Assembly: GCF_001708965.1 (NCBI RefSeq)
Contig: NZ_LVJW01000003.1
Coordinates: forward strand, 124,001 to 188,000
Direction: 5' to 3'
DNA length: 64,000 bases
Origin: Candidatus Thiodiazotropha endoloripes
GTDB taxonomy: Bacteria > Pseudomonadota > Gammaproteobacteria > Chromatiales > Chromatiaceae
Numbering within the stretch: position 1 is the stretch's first letter; the number at the start of each line of letters is the position of its first letter. The translations under genes and the position numbers were made by a program. Under the pieces are notes generated by a model, which did not search any database, was not told where the DNA came from, and saw only the letters and a program-made list of their open reading frames with translations. Shown piece by piece: positions 36,926-46,109 of the stretch.

Positions 36926-37129
36926 GATTTAACTCCAATTAATTTGTGGTTAATGCCAGTGAGCAATCTTGGTGCCAATCAGATCATGATTTGTAATTAT
37001 TAATGATTACAATGACTAAGGTAGATATGGTTTGGTCTTCAGATGGACATTGTTGAGTATGCGACAACGGCAATTCAACCAATGTCGGGTGTCTGCCAGG
37101 ATCACCAAAGCGGCAGCTTCAGTGCCAAA

Positions 37130-38005
37130 TCAGTTTTGTGCCAGAGACTCACGAATAAAGCGCTTCCAGTCGTCGAATCGTTTCTGCAAAAGCAGCATGC
37201 CGTCAAAATAGGGCACCACCTGGTTGTTGCGGATAATCTCGCGGCCCTTGGGGCCCAGGGCGAACTGGATGAAGCGGTCCGACTCCTTGCTGTTGGGGGA
37301 GCTTTTACTGAGCACCAGGTAGAGCGGGCGATAGAGCAGATAGTCCCCGGTGCGGATGTTTTCAAAACTTGGATCCCGGCCTTCGAGTTTGAGGATCTTG
37401 AAATCCCGTTTGTAGGCACTGGCGACACCGGTGACCGCAATCGCATTGGGATTCACTTCGACGTTCTTCTCCAGAGGGCCCGAAGAGGGGAACTCCTGGT
37501 GGCCGATAAACACCGCTTTCGGGTCTTCGAAGAGGTGTTTGCGCAGGGTGTAGCCAACACCGGAGATCTTTCCCTGACGGATCAGCAACTCCAATGGCTG
37601 TTTTTTGCCTCCGAGCTGAGACCAGTTGGTGATCTTGCCCTGGTAGAGACTGCGCAGCTGAGAGAGGCTGATCGACTCGATGGGGTTGGATTTGTGTACC
37701 ACAACCACCAGCGCATCCCAGGCAACCGGGACCATGGTGGCTGCCGCCTCTTCCCTGGACATGTTTAGGGTGAAGCGACAGGCACCACCGATATCGGCCT
37801 GTTTGCTGGTGATGGCGCGGATCCCTTTGGTGGCGCCGCCACCGGAGATATTGATATTGACGCCGGTCTTCTCATGATAGGCGGCCGCCAGATCGGCCAT
37901 GAAGGCGTTCCGGGTGATGCCACAGCCGACCCAGGAGAGTTCCATCGCCAGTGACATGGCCGGCAGTAGGGTCAGTATCAATAAGCTAATGATTTTATTA
38001 CGCAA
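37130..38005 (-). CDS. PstS-like phosphate/anion-binding protein
   Basis: This 291-residue exported protein is a periplasmic binding protein of the PstS type. It has a signal peptide ending at MSLA, then an oxyanion-site-like stretch, INISGGGATKGIRAITSKQADIGGACR. VPVAWDALVVVVHKSNPI and LSQLRSLYQGKITNWSQLGG are strongly conserved in PstS-like proteins. TTG 38005 is taken as start because AGAGG lies 7 bases upstream and the signal peptide follows directly. No pstCAB genes adjoin it, so it may serve a distant transporter or act as a sensor. Confidence 0.85.
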   Translation of the reverse strand: MRNKIISLLILTLLPAMSLAMELSWVGCGITRNAFMADLAAAYHEKTGVNINISGGGATKGIRAITSKQADIGGACRFTLNMSREEAAATMVPVAWDALVVVVHKSNPIESISLSQLRSLYQGKITNWSQLGGKKQPLELLIRQGKISGVGYTLRKHLFEDPKAVFIGHQEFPSSGPLEKNVEVNPNAIAVTGVASAYKRDFKILKLEGRDPSFENIRTGDYLLYRPLYLVLSKSSPNSKESDRFIQFALGPKGREIIRNNQVVPYFDGMLLLQKRFDDWKRFIRESLAQN

Positions 38006-38289
38006 AACGGGCCTCTTCTCAGTGATTGGGTGGTTATCATAGGCATCCTTCGAATGACAGGGTATTTTGGTAGGATAAATAGTAGTCAATTATTATTAAC
38101 TGTACGTCGTATAAGGAATGAAATTCCTGATTCGCTCTGAAAATTGTCACGAATTTGACCCCCTGCTCAAAACTGAGATGCTTCAGGAAGGAGGGTAATA
38201 GGTTGGCTTGCAGGGTGAATGACGAGGGGCTATGTGTTGCTTCAGTAAAGTGATGGGTAGACTCAAGATGCCCAGAACCACGGATCCCT

Positions 38290-38883
38290 ATGTTTCGATA
38301 TTTCCTGTTTATATTGGTGCTGTCTATTTCTGTATCATCCATCCAGTCGGCTGAATCTCTACCGCTGGACAGAGTGCTTGATCTGCGCGGTGAGCAGCTG
38401 GGGGGGGACTTCACCCTGCAATCGAGTCAGGGCGAGTTCTCTTTGGAGCAGCTGAGAGGCAAGGTGGTGGTGCTGTTTTTTGGTTACACCAAGTGCCCGG
38501 ATGTCTGTCCCTCCTCCCTGGCTTTGTTATCCCAGGCGTTGAATGAGCTCAGCGAGGAAGAGCTGCAACAGGTCCATGGGGTATTCATCAGCGTCGATCC
38601 CAAGCGCGACACGATTCAGGCCCTGGATGACTATCTCAGCTATTTCCACCCCAATCTGATTGGTGTTACCGGCAGTGAAAGTGAGGTAGCCAAGGTGGCC
38701 AAACTTTATGGTGCGCAATATGTGGAAGTGAAATTGGAGGCGTCAGCATTCGCCTATGCGGTTGATCACTCAGCAACCACCTATCTGATTTCACCAGAGG
38801 GTGAGTTGCGCTTCCTGCTGCCCCACCAAACCCCTTCGGTGATGATACTTGAAGCGATCCGTTACTTGCTCGCTGAGCGGTAA
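38290..38883 (+). CDS. SCO1/SenC copper chaperone
   Basis: This 197-residue exported thioredoxin-fold protein has the copper site CPDVCPSS (CXXXC, near residue 70) and the distant histidine in AYAVDHSATTYLI. SCO proteins deliver copper to the CuA centre of cytochrome oxidase. A signal sequence occupies the first 22 residues. The gene stands alone, without cox genes. It is divergent from the PstS-like gene. Confidence 0.93.
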   Translation: MFRYFLFILVLSISVSSIQSAESLPLDRVLDLRGEQLGGDFTLQSSQGEFSLEQLRGKVVVLFFGYTKCPDVCPSSLALLSQALNELSEEELQQVHGVFISVDPKRDTIQALDDYLSYFHPNLIGVTGSESEVAKVAKLYGAQYVEVKLEASAFAYAVDHSATTYLISPEGELRFLLPHQTPSVMILEAIRYLLAER

Positions 38884-38928
38884 TAGCGTGTTGCCTGCCA
38901 GCGCCCCATTGAGACAATCCTGGTACGA

Positions 38929-39204
38929 CTACAACAGCTTGCTCAGCATTTCACCCACTTCCTGATCATCAAGTGCGGTAAAGGTCTCCCAGTCGATGAT
39001 GTCCGTCCAGCGGGATAGCCACTCCTGAATGATCTTTGCATCAGGTGTATCGACAACCAGCCAGAAGAGTTTCGACGAGGGATCATGCCAACGTGTGATC
39101 AGTGTGCAAGGCTCTGGAGGTATGGCATGCTCGCCACTTGCGAATCTTCCACCAACCTCCTGCAACGTGGTTCTTTGCCAACTACCGATGATCATGAGTT
39201 TCAT
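38929..39204 (-). CDS. Small DUF3303-like protein
   Basis: This 91-residue protein has no signal peptide. LITRWHDPSSKLFWLVVDTPDAKIIQEWLSRW resembles the core of DUF3303 proteins, which are small alpha-beta proteins of unknown role with a conserved D-x-x-I/L-x-x-W segment. It lies between SCO1 and ureG, running in the same direction as the urease genes but downstream of none of them. It is probably its own unit. Confidence 0.7.
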   Translation of the reverse strand: MKLMIIGSWQRTTLQEVGGRFASGEHAIPPEPCTLITRWHDPSSKLFWLVVDTPDAKIIQEWLSRWTDIIDWETFTALDDQEVGEMLSKLL

Positions 39205-39297
39205 TATTCTGCTTCTCCGGAATTGTCGTTATTATCATTGTTAACATAGTGCAGTCAGATCGCAGCTGCCAAGTTGAATCGGAGGACCTTGTGCCCG

Positions 39298-39912
39298 CTA
39301 GTCTTTCAGCATCCCCTGGTGCTCGATGAAGTCGATGATCTGCTGCAGACCTTGCCCCGTCTTCATATTGGTAAAGACGAACGGACGCTCCTTGCGCATT
39401 CGCAGGGTATCCTCTTCCATCACTTCCAGGGAGGCACCGACATGGGGCGCCAGGTCGATCTTGTTGATGATCAACAGGTCTGAACGGGTGATGCCCGGAC
39501 CGCCTTTGCGGGGCATCTTCTCCCCCTCCGCCACATCCAGAACATAGATGGTCAGGTCAGCCAGCTCCGGACTGAAGGTGGCGCTCAGGTTGTCACCACC
39601 ACTTTCGATGAAAACCAGATCCAGATCAGCGTGACGCTGACAAAGGTCCTCTACGGCGGCCAGGTTCATCGAAGCATCCTCGCGGATCGCGGTATGCGGG
39701 CAACCGCCGGTCTCGACGCCGATGATCCGGCTCTCATCCAGCGCCTGGCTGCGCATCAGGAATTTGGCATCCTCCTGGGTATAGATGTCGTTGGTCACCA
39801 CCGCCAGCTGATAGTGATCCCGCATCGCTTTACACAGGGCGTCGAGAAGGGCGGTTTTGCCGGAGCCGACTGGACCGCCGACGCCGACTCTCAGGGGTGA
39901 GGCTTGGCTCAT
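39298..39912 (-). CDS. ureG: Urease accessory GTPase UreG
   Basis: This 204-residue SIMIBI-class GTPase supplies energy for nickel insertion into urease. It has [14 protein letters not shown] (P-loop), the metal-binding [17 protein letters not shown] with the CPH motif, and [13 protein letters not shown]. It is the last gene of the urease block, 12 bases after ureF. Confidence 0.97.
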   Translation of the reverse strand: MSQASPLRVGVGGPVGSGKTALLDALCKAMRDHYQLAVVTNDIYTQEDAKFLMRSQALDESRIIGVETGGCPHTAIREDASMNLAAVEDLCQRHADLDLVFIESGGDNLSATFSPELADLTIYVLDVAEGEKMPRKGGPGITRSDLLIINKIDLAPHVGASLEVMEEDTLRMRKERPFVFTNMKTGQGLQQIIDFIEHQGMLKD

Positions 39913-39924
39913 CTGTTGTTCTCT

Positions 39925-40611
39925 CTATGATCGGTAAATTCTGGTGTATTGGGTTTCATGCAGGCTGCTGGCAATCGCCTGGGCCGGACTGGAGTGACCG
40001 ATCTCCTCGTCATGCCGGGAGAGTCCGGTCTTCACCAGGGCTGGAATCTGCTCGATGCAGGCCTGCAGAATCCGTTGTCCCGCCATCTGCCCGAGGGGGA
40101 TGATCTTGACCCCGGCCAGGGTGATGTTCTCAAGCCAGCTCCAGAGATAACCTTCCGCCGCCTGTTTGATGCCGATCTGCCAGTGGTGAGCGACAAAGGC
40201 ATAGCCGCTGAGGTGGTTGTTTTTGATCACGTCGAGCCAGGCGGCGTCCGTTTGGATCTCCCATTGGGGTAGCAGCGCAGCCAGGGCTCTCGCCCGGCTG
40301 GTCTCCTCTTCGCGCAGTTCACGGGTCTCCCTACTGGCGCTCAGGTATCGGCTCCAGTAGTTGAAGCGCTCCAGGTCCTTTTTTTCACAGCTCTCATAGA
40401 GCCGCTGTAACAGGGGCAGGTCCAGGTGGGTCAGACTGGTCTGCAGCAGATTCTCTGTCCACTGCAGCAGATCGGCTTCATCCTTGACCCAGTTATCCTC
40501 GACCGCCCACTCCAACCCCTGGGAGTAGGCAAAACTTCCCAGTGGTAGTGAGGGGCTTACCAGGTGCATCAGCCGTAGTCTGTTCAGATTGCTATCAGTG
40601 ATGGTGTGCAT
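39925..40611 (-). CDS. ureF: Urease accessory protein UreF
   Basis: This 228-residue all-helical protein bridges UreG and UreD in the urease activation complex. LMHLVSPSLPLGSFAYSQGLEWAVE at the N-terminus is diagnostic. ATG 40611 has AGGGG 8 bases upstream and overlaps the His-rich end of ureE by 17 bases; the frame to 40656 has no support. It is translationally coupled to ureE. Confidence 0.95.
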   Translation of the reverse strand: MHTITDSNLNRLRLMHLVSPSLPLGSFAYSQGLEWAVEDNWVKDEADLLQWTENLLQTSLTHLDLPLLQRLYESCEKKDLERFNYWSRYLSASRETRELREEETSRARALAALLPQWEIQTDAAWLDVIKNNHLSGYAFVAHHWQIGIKQAAEGYLWSWLENITLAGVKIIPLGQMAGQRILQACIEQIPALVKTGLSRHDEEIGHSSPAQAIASSLHETQYTRIYRS

Positions 40612-41068
40612 GGCTGTGCCCCTGGTGTTGGCGTCCCTGGTCAGCGCTGCCGCCATAGGCGCCGGGCTCCGGTTCGAAGGGAGCTTCTGCGACCGTCACC
40701 TGCAGACCCAGGCCGGCCAGCATCTCATCCAGCACATGGTCATGGGGATAGCTGATGCGCCCGGCTTCAATCTGGATCGAAACATGGCGGTTACCGAGGT
40801 GATAACAGGCCCGGGAGAGAAGGTGGGGATCGTCGGTCTCCACTATCGAGAGGGTCTCATCAGCGGCTTTTATGCGGATCACCAGTCCGGAGTCTGTGGA
40901 GAGCAGGTCCCCCTCTTTCAGGGTGGTGCCCCTGGGCAGCAACAGGCCCGCATCCCGGCCATCGTCGAGGGTTACCCTGAGCCGGCTTTTTATCCGACTC
41001 TGCAACGGCAGGGTGAGGGTGGCTTCAATCTGCTCTGCCTGTTCGATTTTATTGGTCAATTTGATCAT
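40595..41068 (-). CDS. ureE: Urease nickel chaperone UreE
   Basis: This 157-residue protein delivers nickel to the urease assembly complex. It has the N-terminal peptide-binding domain with LPRGTTLKEGDLL, the C-terminal metal-binding domain with YHLGNRHVSIQIE, and a His-rich tail (HQGHSHAHHH) for extra nickel binding. It lies between ureC and ureF in the usual order. Confidence 0.95.
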   Translation of the reverse strand: MIKLTNKIEQAEQIEATLTLPLQSRIKSRLRVTLDDGRDAGLLLPRGTTLKEGDLLSTDSGLVIRIKAADETLSIVETDDPHLLSRACYHLGNRHVSIQIEAGRISYPHDHVLDEMLAGLGLQVTVAEAPFEPEPGAYGGSADQGRQHQGHSHAHHH

Positions 41069-41101
41069 TGATTGTCTTAGGACCAGTTAACAGGATGCCA
41101 A

Positions 41102-42805
41102 TCAGAACAGAAAGTATTTCTGCGCCATGGGCAGTTCTAACGCCGGTTCACAGCTCAGCAGGGTGCCATCGGCTTTGACCTGATAGGTTTGCGGATCCAC
41201 CTCGATCTCCGGTTGATAGTCGTTGAGGATCATTCCGGCTTTGTTGATCGAACGGCATTGGCTGACGGTGCCGATCTGAGACTTCAGTTCAAGCTGTTGA
41301 TCCACCCCGGCCGCTTTTGCCGCCTCTGAAACAAAGGTCATGCGGGTTGCCTGACAGGCTGGCCCCAAGGTGCCGAACATATTTCTGTAGTGCACCGGCT
41401 GAGGGGTTGGAATCGAGGCATTGGGATCACCCATCGGCGCGGCGGCGATCATGCCGCCCTTGATGATCAGGCTCGGCTTGGTGCCGAAGAAGGCTGGCTT
41501 CCAGAGTACCAGGTCGGCTAGTTTACCCACCTCCACCGAGCCCACTTCATGGGCAATGCCATGGGCCAGCGCCGGGTTGATGGTGTACTTGGCGATATAG
41601 CGTCTGGCCCGCAGGTTGTCGTGCTGTTGCGGATCTCCCTCCAGGCTGCCCCGCTGTATCTTCATCTTGTGGGCGGTCTGCCAGGTTCTGGTGATCACTT
41701 CACCAACCCTTCCCATGGCCTGTGAATCGGAAGCGATCATGGAGAAGGCCCCCAGGTCGTGCAGAATATCCTCGGCGGCGATGGTTTCACGGCGGATACG
41801 GGATTCCGCAAACGCCACATCCTCGGCGATATTGGGATCCAGGTGGTGGCACACCATCAGCATGTCCAGGTGTTCGTCCACGGTGTTGATGGTGTAGGGC
41901 CGGGTCGGGTTGGTGGAGGAGGGCAGCACATTGGCCTGGCCACAGGCCTTGATGATATCCGGTGCATGGCCGCCGCCGGCGCCTTCGGTATGGTAGGTGT
42001 GGATGGTGCGCCCCTTCATGGCATTCAGGGAGTGCTCCACGAAACCCGATTCATTCAGGGTATCGGTATGGATCGCGACCTGTACATCGTAGTGGTCGGC
42101 AACGCTCAGGCAGTTGTCGATCGCCGCCGGGGTGGTGCCCCAGTCTTCGTGCAACTTGAGACCGATGGCGCCGGCCAGGATCTGTTCGTTCAGCGCCTCA
42201 GGCAGGCTGGCGTTGCCTTTGCCCAGATAGCCCAGGTTCATGGGCAGACTCTCTGAAGCCTGCAGCATGCGTTGGATATGCCAGGGCCCCGGGGTGCAGG
42301 TGGTGGCATTGGTGCCGGTTGCCGGACCGGTGCCACCGCCAAGCATGGTGGTGACGCCGGACATCAAGGCATCCTCCACCTGCTGGGGGCAGATGAAATG
42401 GATGTGAGAATCGATGCCGCCGGCGGTAACAATGGAGCCCTCTCCGGCGATCGCTTCGGTGCCCGGGCCGATGACGATATTCACGCCGGGCTGAACGTCC
42501 GGGTTGCCGGCTTTGCCGATGCTGCTGATGCGACCATCCTTGAGGCCGATGTCGGCTTTGACCACCCCCCAGTGATCCAGGATCAGGGCGTTGGTGATCA
42601 CCGTATCCACCGTCTCGGCACTGACCCGCTGACTCTGGCCCATGCCGTCACGGATCACTTTACCACCGCCGAACTTTACCTCGTCACCATACTGGGTATG
42701 GTCCTGTTCCACTTCAATCAGGAGTTCGGTGTCGCCCAGTCTGACCCGGTCGCCGACGCTGGCGCCATACATCTCCGCATAGGCTTTTTTGCTGATGCTG
42801 CTCAT
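41102..42805 (-). CDS. ureC: Urease alpha (catalytic) subunit
   Basis: This 567-residue dinuclear nickel amidohydrolase splits urea to ammonia and carbamate. It shows [13 protein letters not shown] (nickel ligands), [12 protein letters not shown] with the lysine that is carbamylated, and [16 protein letters not shown]. The flap region has [22 protein letters not shown]. All catalytic residues I can check are present. It starts 3 bases after the fused ureAB gene. Confidence 0.97.
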   Translation of the reverse strand: MSSISKKAYAEMYGASVGDRVRLGDTELLIEVEQDHTQYGDEVKFGGGKVIRDGMGQSQRVSAETVDTVITNALILDHWGVVKADIGLKDGRISSIGKAGNPDVQPGVNIVIGPGTEAIAGEGSIVTAGGIDSHIHFICPQQVEDALMSGVTTMLGGGTGPATGTNATTCTPGPWHIQRMLQASESLPMNLGYLGKGNASLPEALNEQILAGAIGLKLHEDWGTTPAAIDNCLSVADHYDVQVAIHTDTLNESGFVEHSLNAMKGRTIHTYHTEGAGGGHAPDIIKACGQANVLPSSTNPTRPYTINTVDEHLDMLMVCHHLDPNIAEDVAFAESRIRRETIAAEDILHDLGAFSMIASDSQAMGRVGEVITRTWQTAHKMKIQRGSLEGDPQQHDNLRARRYIAKYTINPALAHGIAHEVGSVEVGKLADLVLWKPAFFGTKPSLIIKGGMIAAAPMGDPNASIPTPQPVHYRNMFGTLGPACQATRMTFVSEAAKAAGVDQQLELKSQIGTVSQCRSINKAGMILNDYQPEIEVDPQTYQVKADGTLLSCEPALELPMAQKYFLF

Positions 42806-42808
42806 CGG

Positions 42809-43447
42809 TCAATCCTCCAGTGAGCCCATCACGGCCCCGTTGAAACCATAGACTTTGCGATCGCCGGCAAGGGCCACCAGGGTCACCTCACGGGTCTGGC
42901 CCGGTTCGAACCGCACCGCGGTACCCGCTGCGATATCGAGACGGAAACCCCTGGCCTGCTCCCGGTCGAATTCCAGGGCCGGATTGGTTTCGGCAAAGTG
43001 GTAGTGGGAGCCGACCTGGATCGGACGATCACCGGTGTTGGCCACCGACAGGGTCAGCTGTTGGCGTCCTGCATTGAGCTCCCGCTCGCCCGCTTCGGTG
43101 AGAATCTCACCCGGTACGATGGCGGCGCCCTGGTCACGCTCGGTGGGTAGAATTGGGTCATGCACGGTGACCAGCTTTGTACCATCAGGAAATGTGGCCT
43201 CCACCTGAACCTCGTGGATCATCTCCGCAACCCCCTCCATCACTTCCTCACTGCTCAGCAGGGTGCGGCCATAGTCCATCAGCTCGGCCACGGTGCGGCC
43301 CTCTCTCGCCCCTTCGAGGATGGCGCAGCTGATATAGGCCATCGCCTCCGGATAGTTGAGCTTGAGTCCCTTCTCCTTGCGCCGTTCGGCCAGCAGTCCC
43401 GCCGTAAACAGCAGCAATTTATCTTTTTCTCTGGGAGTAAGTTCCAC
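42809..43447 (-). CDS. ureAB: Fused urease gamma-beta subunit
   Basis: This 212-residue protein combines the gamma subunit (residues 1-100: [43 protein letters not shown]) and the beta subunit (about 105-212: [43 protein letters not shown]). Many bacteria have separate ureA and ureB; fusions are known from Helicobacter and some actinobacteria and proteobacteria. No internal stop or start separates the parts, so this is a genuine fusion and not two genes. Confidence 0.94.
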   Translation of the reverse strand: MELTPREKDKLLLFTAGLLAERRKEKGLKLNYPEAMAYISCAILEGAREGRTVAELMDYGRTLLSSEEVMEGVAEMIHEVQVEATFPDGTKLVTVHDPILPTERDQGAAIVPGEILTEAGERELNAGRQQLTLSVANTGDRPIQVGSHYHFAETNPALEFDREQARGFRLDIAAGTAVRFEPGQTREVTLVALAGDRKVYGFNGAVMGSLED

Positions 43448-43468
43448 ATCGTCCTCCTCGATAGTGTG

Positions 43469-44296
43469 TTAGGTATTCCAGACCCGGGGCTCACAGGCGG
43501 GCCGGTTGATCATGGTGGGTCTCAGTAACTGCCAAATTCGTTTGAAATGGTTTCTGACCTGTTCGGTCGAGTCACCAAGGTAGCGGACAATCAGCAGACC
43601 GTCGGTGTGGGTGATGCCAAGTCGTTGCGGTTGATTGTCGAGCTGGCGGATCTCATCGCTCAGTGATACATCATCCAGGGTGGCCAGCATTGTCGCCACC
43701 ACCGGATTACCGCCAAGTCCTGCCAATCCATCAAGGTCGGGGCTCTCCTCGATCAGCGTGCGTTCTATCAACAGCGGCTGGTCGTCTCGCCAAAGGGAGA
43801 GTTTGAATTCCGCCCGTCCAGGATCGAAGCGTTCGTTTATTGCCGGGCGTCCCAGGCAGTTGATCTCCCAACCGATAAATTGGGCGCCGTCGCTGAGTCT
43901 GATCTCTGTCGAGAGGGCTACCTGTGCACTGGGAAAGAGGATGTTCTCCTGGGGAAACCACTCCAGAGAGCCGCCGCATAGGTTGAGTCGTTGCTGCTGA
44001 TGGGCGGTTGGTCCGATGGATCGATAAAACTTGGCAGCACCCGGTGTGGTGATCAGGGCATTGGCCTGATGGCTGACATCCACATCGATATCGAGTCTGT
44101 CTCCACCCACCACCCCTCCGGGAGGGTGCAGCAGATAGATATGGCACAGATCGCTTTCCGGGTAGAGGGCCCGTTGAACTGACAACGGGCCCTGGCGAAA
44201 GCGCTCGGAGAGGATGGTTCTATTGACTGTTTTGCGAAACCCAAGTTTGAGACGGGCGTGCCAGCCTGGCGTCATGGCGCTGAGTGGACTTTGCAT
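43469..44296 (-). CDS. ureD: Urease accessory protein UreD (UreH)
   Basis: This 275-residue scaffold protein binds the urease apoenzyme and, with UreF and UreG, guides nickel insertion. Conserved pieces are GPLSVQRALYPE, LLHPPGGVVGGDRLDIDV and TPGAAKFYRS near the start, and EWFPQENILFPSAQV and GWEINCLGRPA further on. It lies upstream of ureAB in the block. Confidence 0.95.
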   Translation of the reverse strand: MQSPLSAMTPGWHARLKLGFRKTVNRTILSERFRQGPLSVQRALYPESDLCHIYLLHPPGGVVGGDRLDIDVDVSHQANALITTPGAAKFYRSIGPTAHQQQRLNLCGGSLEWFPQENILFPSAQVALSTEIRLSDGAQFIGWEINCLGRPAINERFDPGRAEFKLSLWRDDQPLLIERTLIEESPDLDGLAGLGGNPVVATMLATLDDVSLSDEIRQLDNQPQRLGITHTDGLLIVRYLGDSTEQVRNHFKRIWQLLRPTMINRPACEPRVWNT

Positions 44297-44364
44297 TGAA
44301 CTGGATCAGTCCTGACTGGCCGTGTTTGTTACCTGGTCAAACATGGGATTCGTGTCAACGGCTC

Positions 44365-44553
44365 CTAGTCATGCCTTTTTCTTTTCAGCAGATACTTGAA
44401 ACCAAAAAACAGTGGCAAGCCGATTGCCAGCATGAGTAACAGGTGTTCAACGAGATGTTCCATTGACGCCGGGCTATGGTGGGCCATCGCTGCGCTGCTG
44501 AAGAGTGCCAGCAGAGAGAAAACGAGCAAGCCAAGGTTCTTCATGATATTCAA
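44365..44553 (-). CDS. 62-residue membrane protein in the urt-ure locus
   Basis: I do not recognise the family. A signal peptide or first helix (NLGLLVFSLLALFSSAAMA) is followed by a short histidine-bearing stretch (HHSPASMEHLVEH), a second hydrophobic segment (LLLMLAIGLPLFFGFKYLL) and a basic end. It sits between urtE and ureD in the same direction, 13 bases after urtE. The histidines and location suggest a link to nickel handling or urea passage, but that is inference only. Confidence 0.7.
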   Translation of the reverse strand: MNIMKNLGLLVFSLLALFSSAAMAHHSPASMEHLVEHLLLMLAIGLPLFFGFKYLLKRKRHD

Positions 44554-44566
44554 GCTCCTGTAGACA

Positions 44567-45262
44567 TTAAACAGTCAGGTATTGTCGAATCAGATCATCG
44601 TTAAGCTGACCCATCTCCCCGGCTGCAACATGGCGTCCCCTGTCCAGGATGCAGAAGCGATCAGCCACCTTGCGGGCGAAGGGTAACTTCTGTTCAACCA
44701 GTAATACCGTCAAACCGATCTCCTGATTCAGCCTTATTATGATATCACCAATCTCTTGTACAATATTAGGCTGAATCCCTTCAGTTGGCTCGTCGAGAAT
44801 CAACAGTTGCGGATCGATTACCAACGCCCTGCCAATGGCCAGCTGCTGTTGCTGTCCGCCGGAGAGATCCCCACCTTTTCTGTCGAGCATCTCTTGCAGA
44901 ACCGGAAACAGTTCAAAGATGAAATCGGGGATTTTATTGCGCTCCTTTTTGCGCACCGGCAGGCCGATACGCAGGTTCTCTTCCACCGTCAGCATGGGGA
45001 AGATCTGCCGGCCCTGGGGTACATAGCCGATACCCAGTGGCGCTCTGCGTTCAGGGATCAGTTTGCTGATGGAGTCGCCTGAAAAATTGATATCGCCGGA
45101 GGCGATCGGCAACAGTCCCATAATGCACTGGAGCAGGGTTGTCTTGCCCACACCGTTGCGCCCCATCAGGCAGGTGCATTGGCCTTTGGGTACATCCAGG
45201 TCCAGATCCCACAGGGTGTGGGATTCACCATAATATTGATTGAGTTTTTCAATCTTCAGCAT
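44567..45262 (-). CDS. urtE: Urea ABC transporter ATP-binding protein UrtE
   Basis: This 231-residue ATPase of the branched-chain/urea (HAAT) ABC family, LivF type, has Walker A GRNGVGKTTLLQC, signature LSGGQQQQLAIGRAL and Walker B LLILDEPTEGIQPNIV. The QQQQ run in the signature is common in UrtE. ATG 45262 lies 4 bases after urtD; a longer frame to 45328 would overlap urtD and is not preferred. Confidence 0.95.
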   Translation of the reverse strand: MLKIEKLNQYYGESHTLWDLDLDVPKGQCTCLMGRNGVGKTTLLQCIMGLLPIASGDINFSGDSISKLIPERRAPLGIGYVPQGRQIFPMLTVEENLRIGLPVRKKERNKIPDFIFELFPVLQEMLDRKGGDLSGGQQQQLAIGRALVIDPQLLILDEPTEGIQPNIVQEIGDIIIRLNQEIGLTVLLVEQKLPFARKVADRFCILDRGRHVAAGEMGQLNDDLIRQYLTV

Positions 45263-45266
45263 GATT

Positions 45267-46109
45267 TCAGCTCTCTCCCTGTTCACCCAGGTAGACTTCC
45301 ACCACCCTGGGATCGTTTTGAACCTCATTCATACTGCCTTCCGCCAGTACGCTACCCTGGTGCAGCACGGTGACCTTGCGGGCTATGGAACGGACAAAAT
45401 CCATATCGTGCTCCACCACCACCACCGAGTGCTGTCCGGCCAGAGAGGTGAGCAGTTCAGCCGTGCGGTCCATCTCCTGGTGGGTCATGCCGGCGACCGG
45501 CTCATCCACCAGCAAAAGTTTCGGATCCTGCATCAGCAGCATGCCGATCTCCAACCACTGCTTCTGTCCATGGGAGAGAGAGCCGGCGAGCTGAGTTCGA
45601 TGCTCCTGCAGACCGATGATCTCCAGTACCTCGTCGATCCGTTCCAACTGCTGGCTGTTGAGACGGGCAATCAGGGTAGGCCAGACCCGTTTGTCACCGG
45701 CCATCGCCAGTTCCAGGTTCTCGAACAGGGTGTGGGATTCGAATACGGTCGGCTTCTGAAACTTGCGACCGATGCCGGCCTGGGCGATATCCGGCTCAGA
45801 GAGATGCAGCAGGTCGATGTTCTGTCCGAAATAGGCACTGCCGGTATCCGGTCTGGTCTTGCCGGTGATGATGTCCATCATGGTGGTCTTGCCCGCACCA
45901 TTGGGTCCGATGATGCAACGCAGTTCACCCGCATCGATATAGAGGTTGAGATTGTTGATCGCCTTGAAGCCATCAAAACTCACTGAGATATCTTCCAGGT
46001 AGAGAATGGTGCCGTGGCTGACATCGACCTCCAGACCGCTGGTCTGCATCATGAAGTCGAACACCCGGTCGCGCCGCATGGTACTGCGCAGTTGATCGAG
46101 GGCCTTCAT
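45267..46109 (-). CDS. urtD: Urea ABC transporter ATP-binding protein UrtD
   Basis: This 280-residue LivG-type ATPase has Walker A GPNGAGKTTMMDIITG, signature LSHGQKQWLEIGMLL, Walker B LLLVDEPVAGMTHQEM and the H-loop VVVEHDMDFV. The LSHGQKQWLEI form of the signature is specific to UrtD. An N-terminal extension of about 35 residues precedes the domain. It overlaps urtC by four bases. Confidence 0.95.
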   Translation of the reverse strand: MKALDQLRSTMRRDRVFDFMMQTSGLEVDVSHGTILYLEDISVSFDGFKAINNLNLYIDAGELRCIIGPNGAGKTTMMDIITGKTRPDTGSAYFGQNIDLLHLSEPDIAQAGIGRKFQKPTVFESHTLFENLELAMAGDKRVWPTLIARLNSQQLERIDEVLEIIGLQEHRTQLAGSLSHGQKQWLEIGMLLMQDPKLLLVDEPVAGMTHQEMDRTAELLTSLAGQHSVVVVEHDMDFVRSIARKVTVLHQGSVLAEGSMNEVQNDPRVVEVYLGEQGES

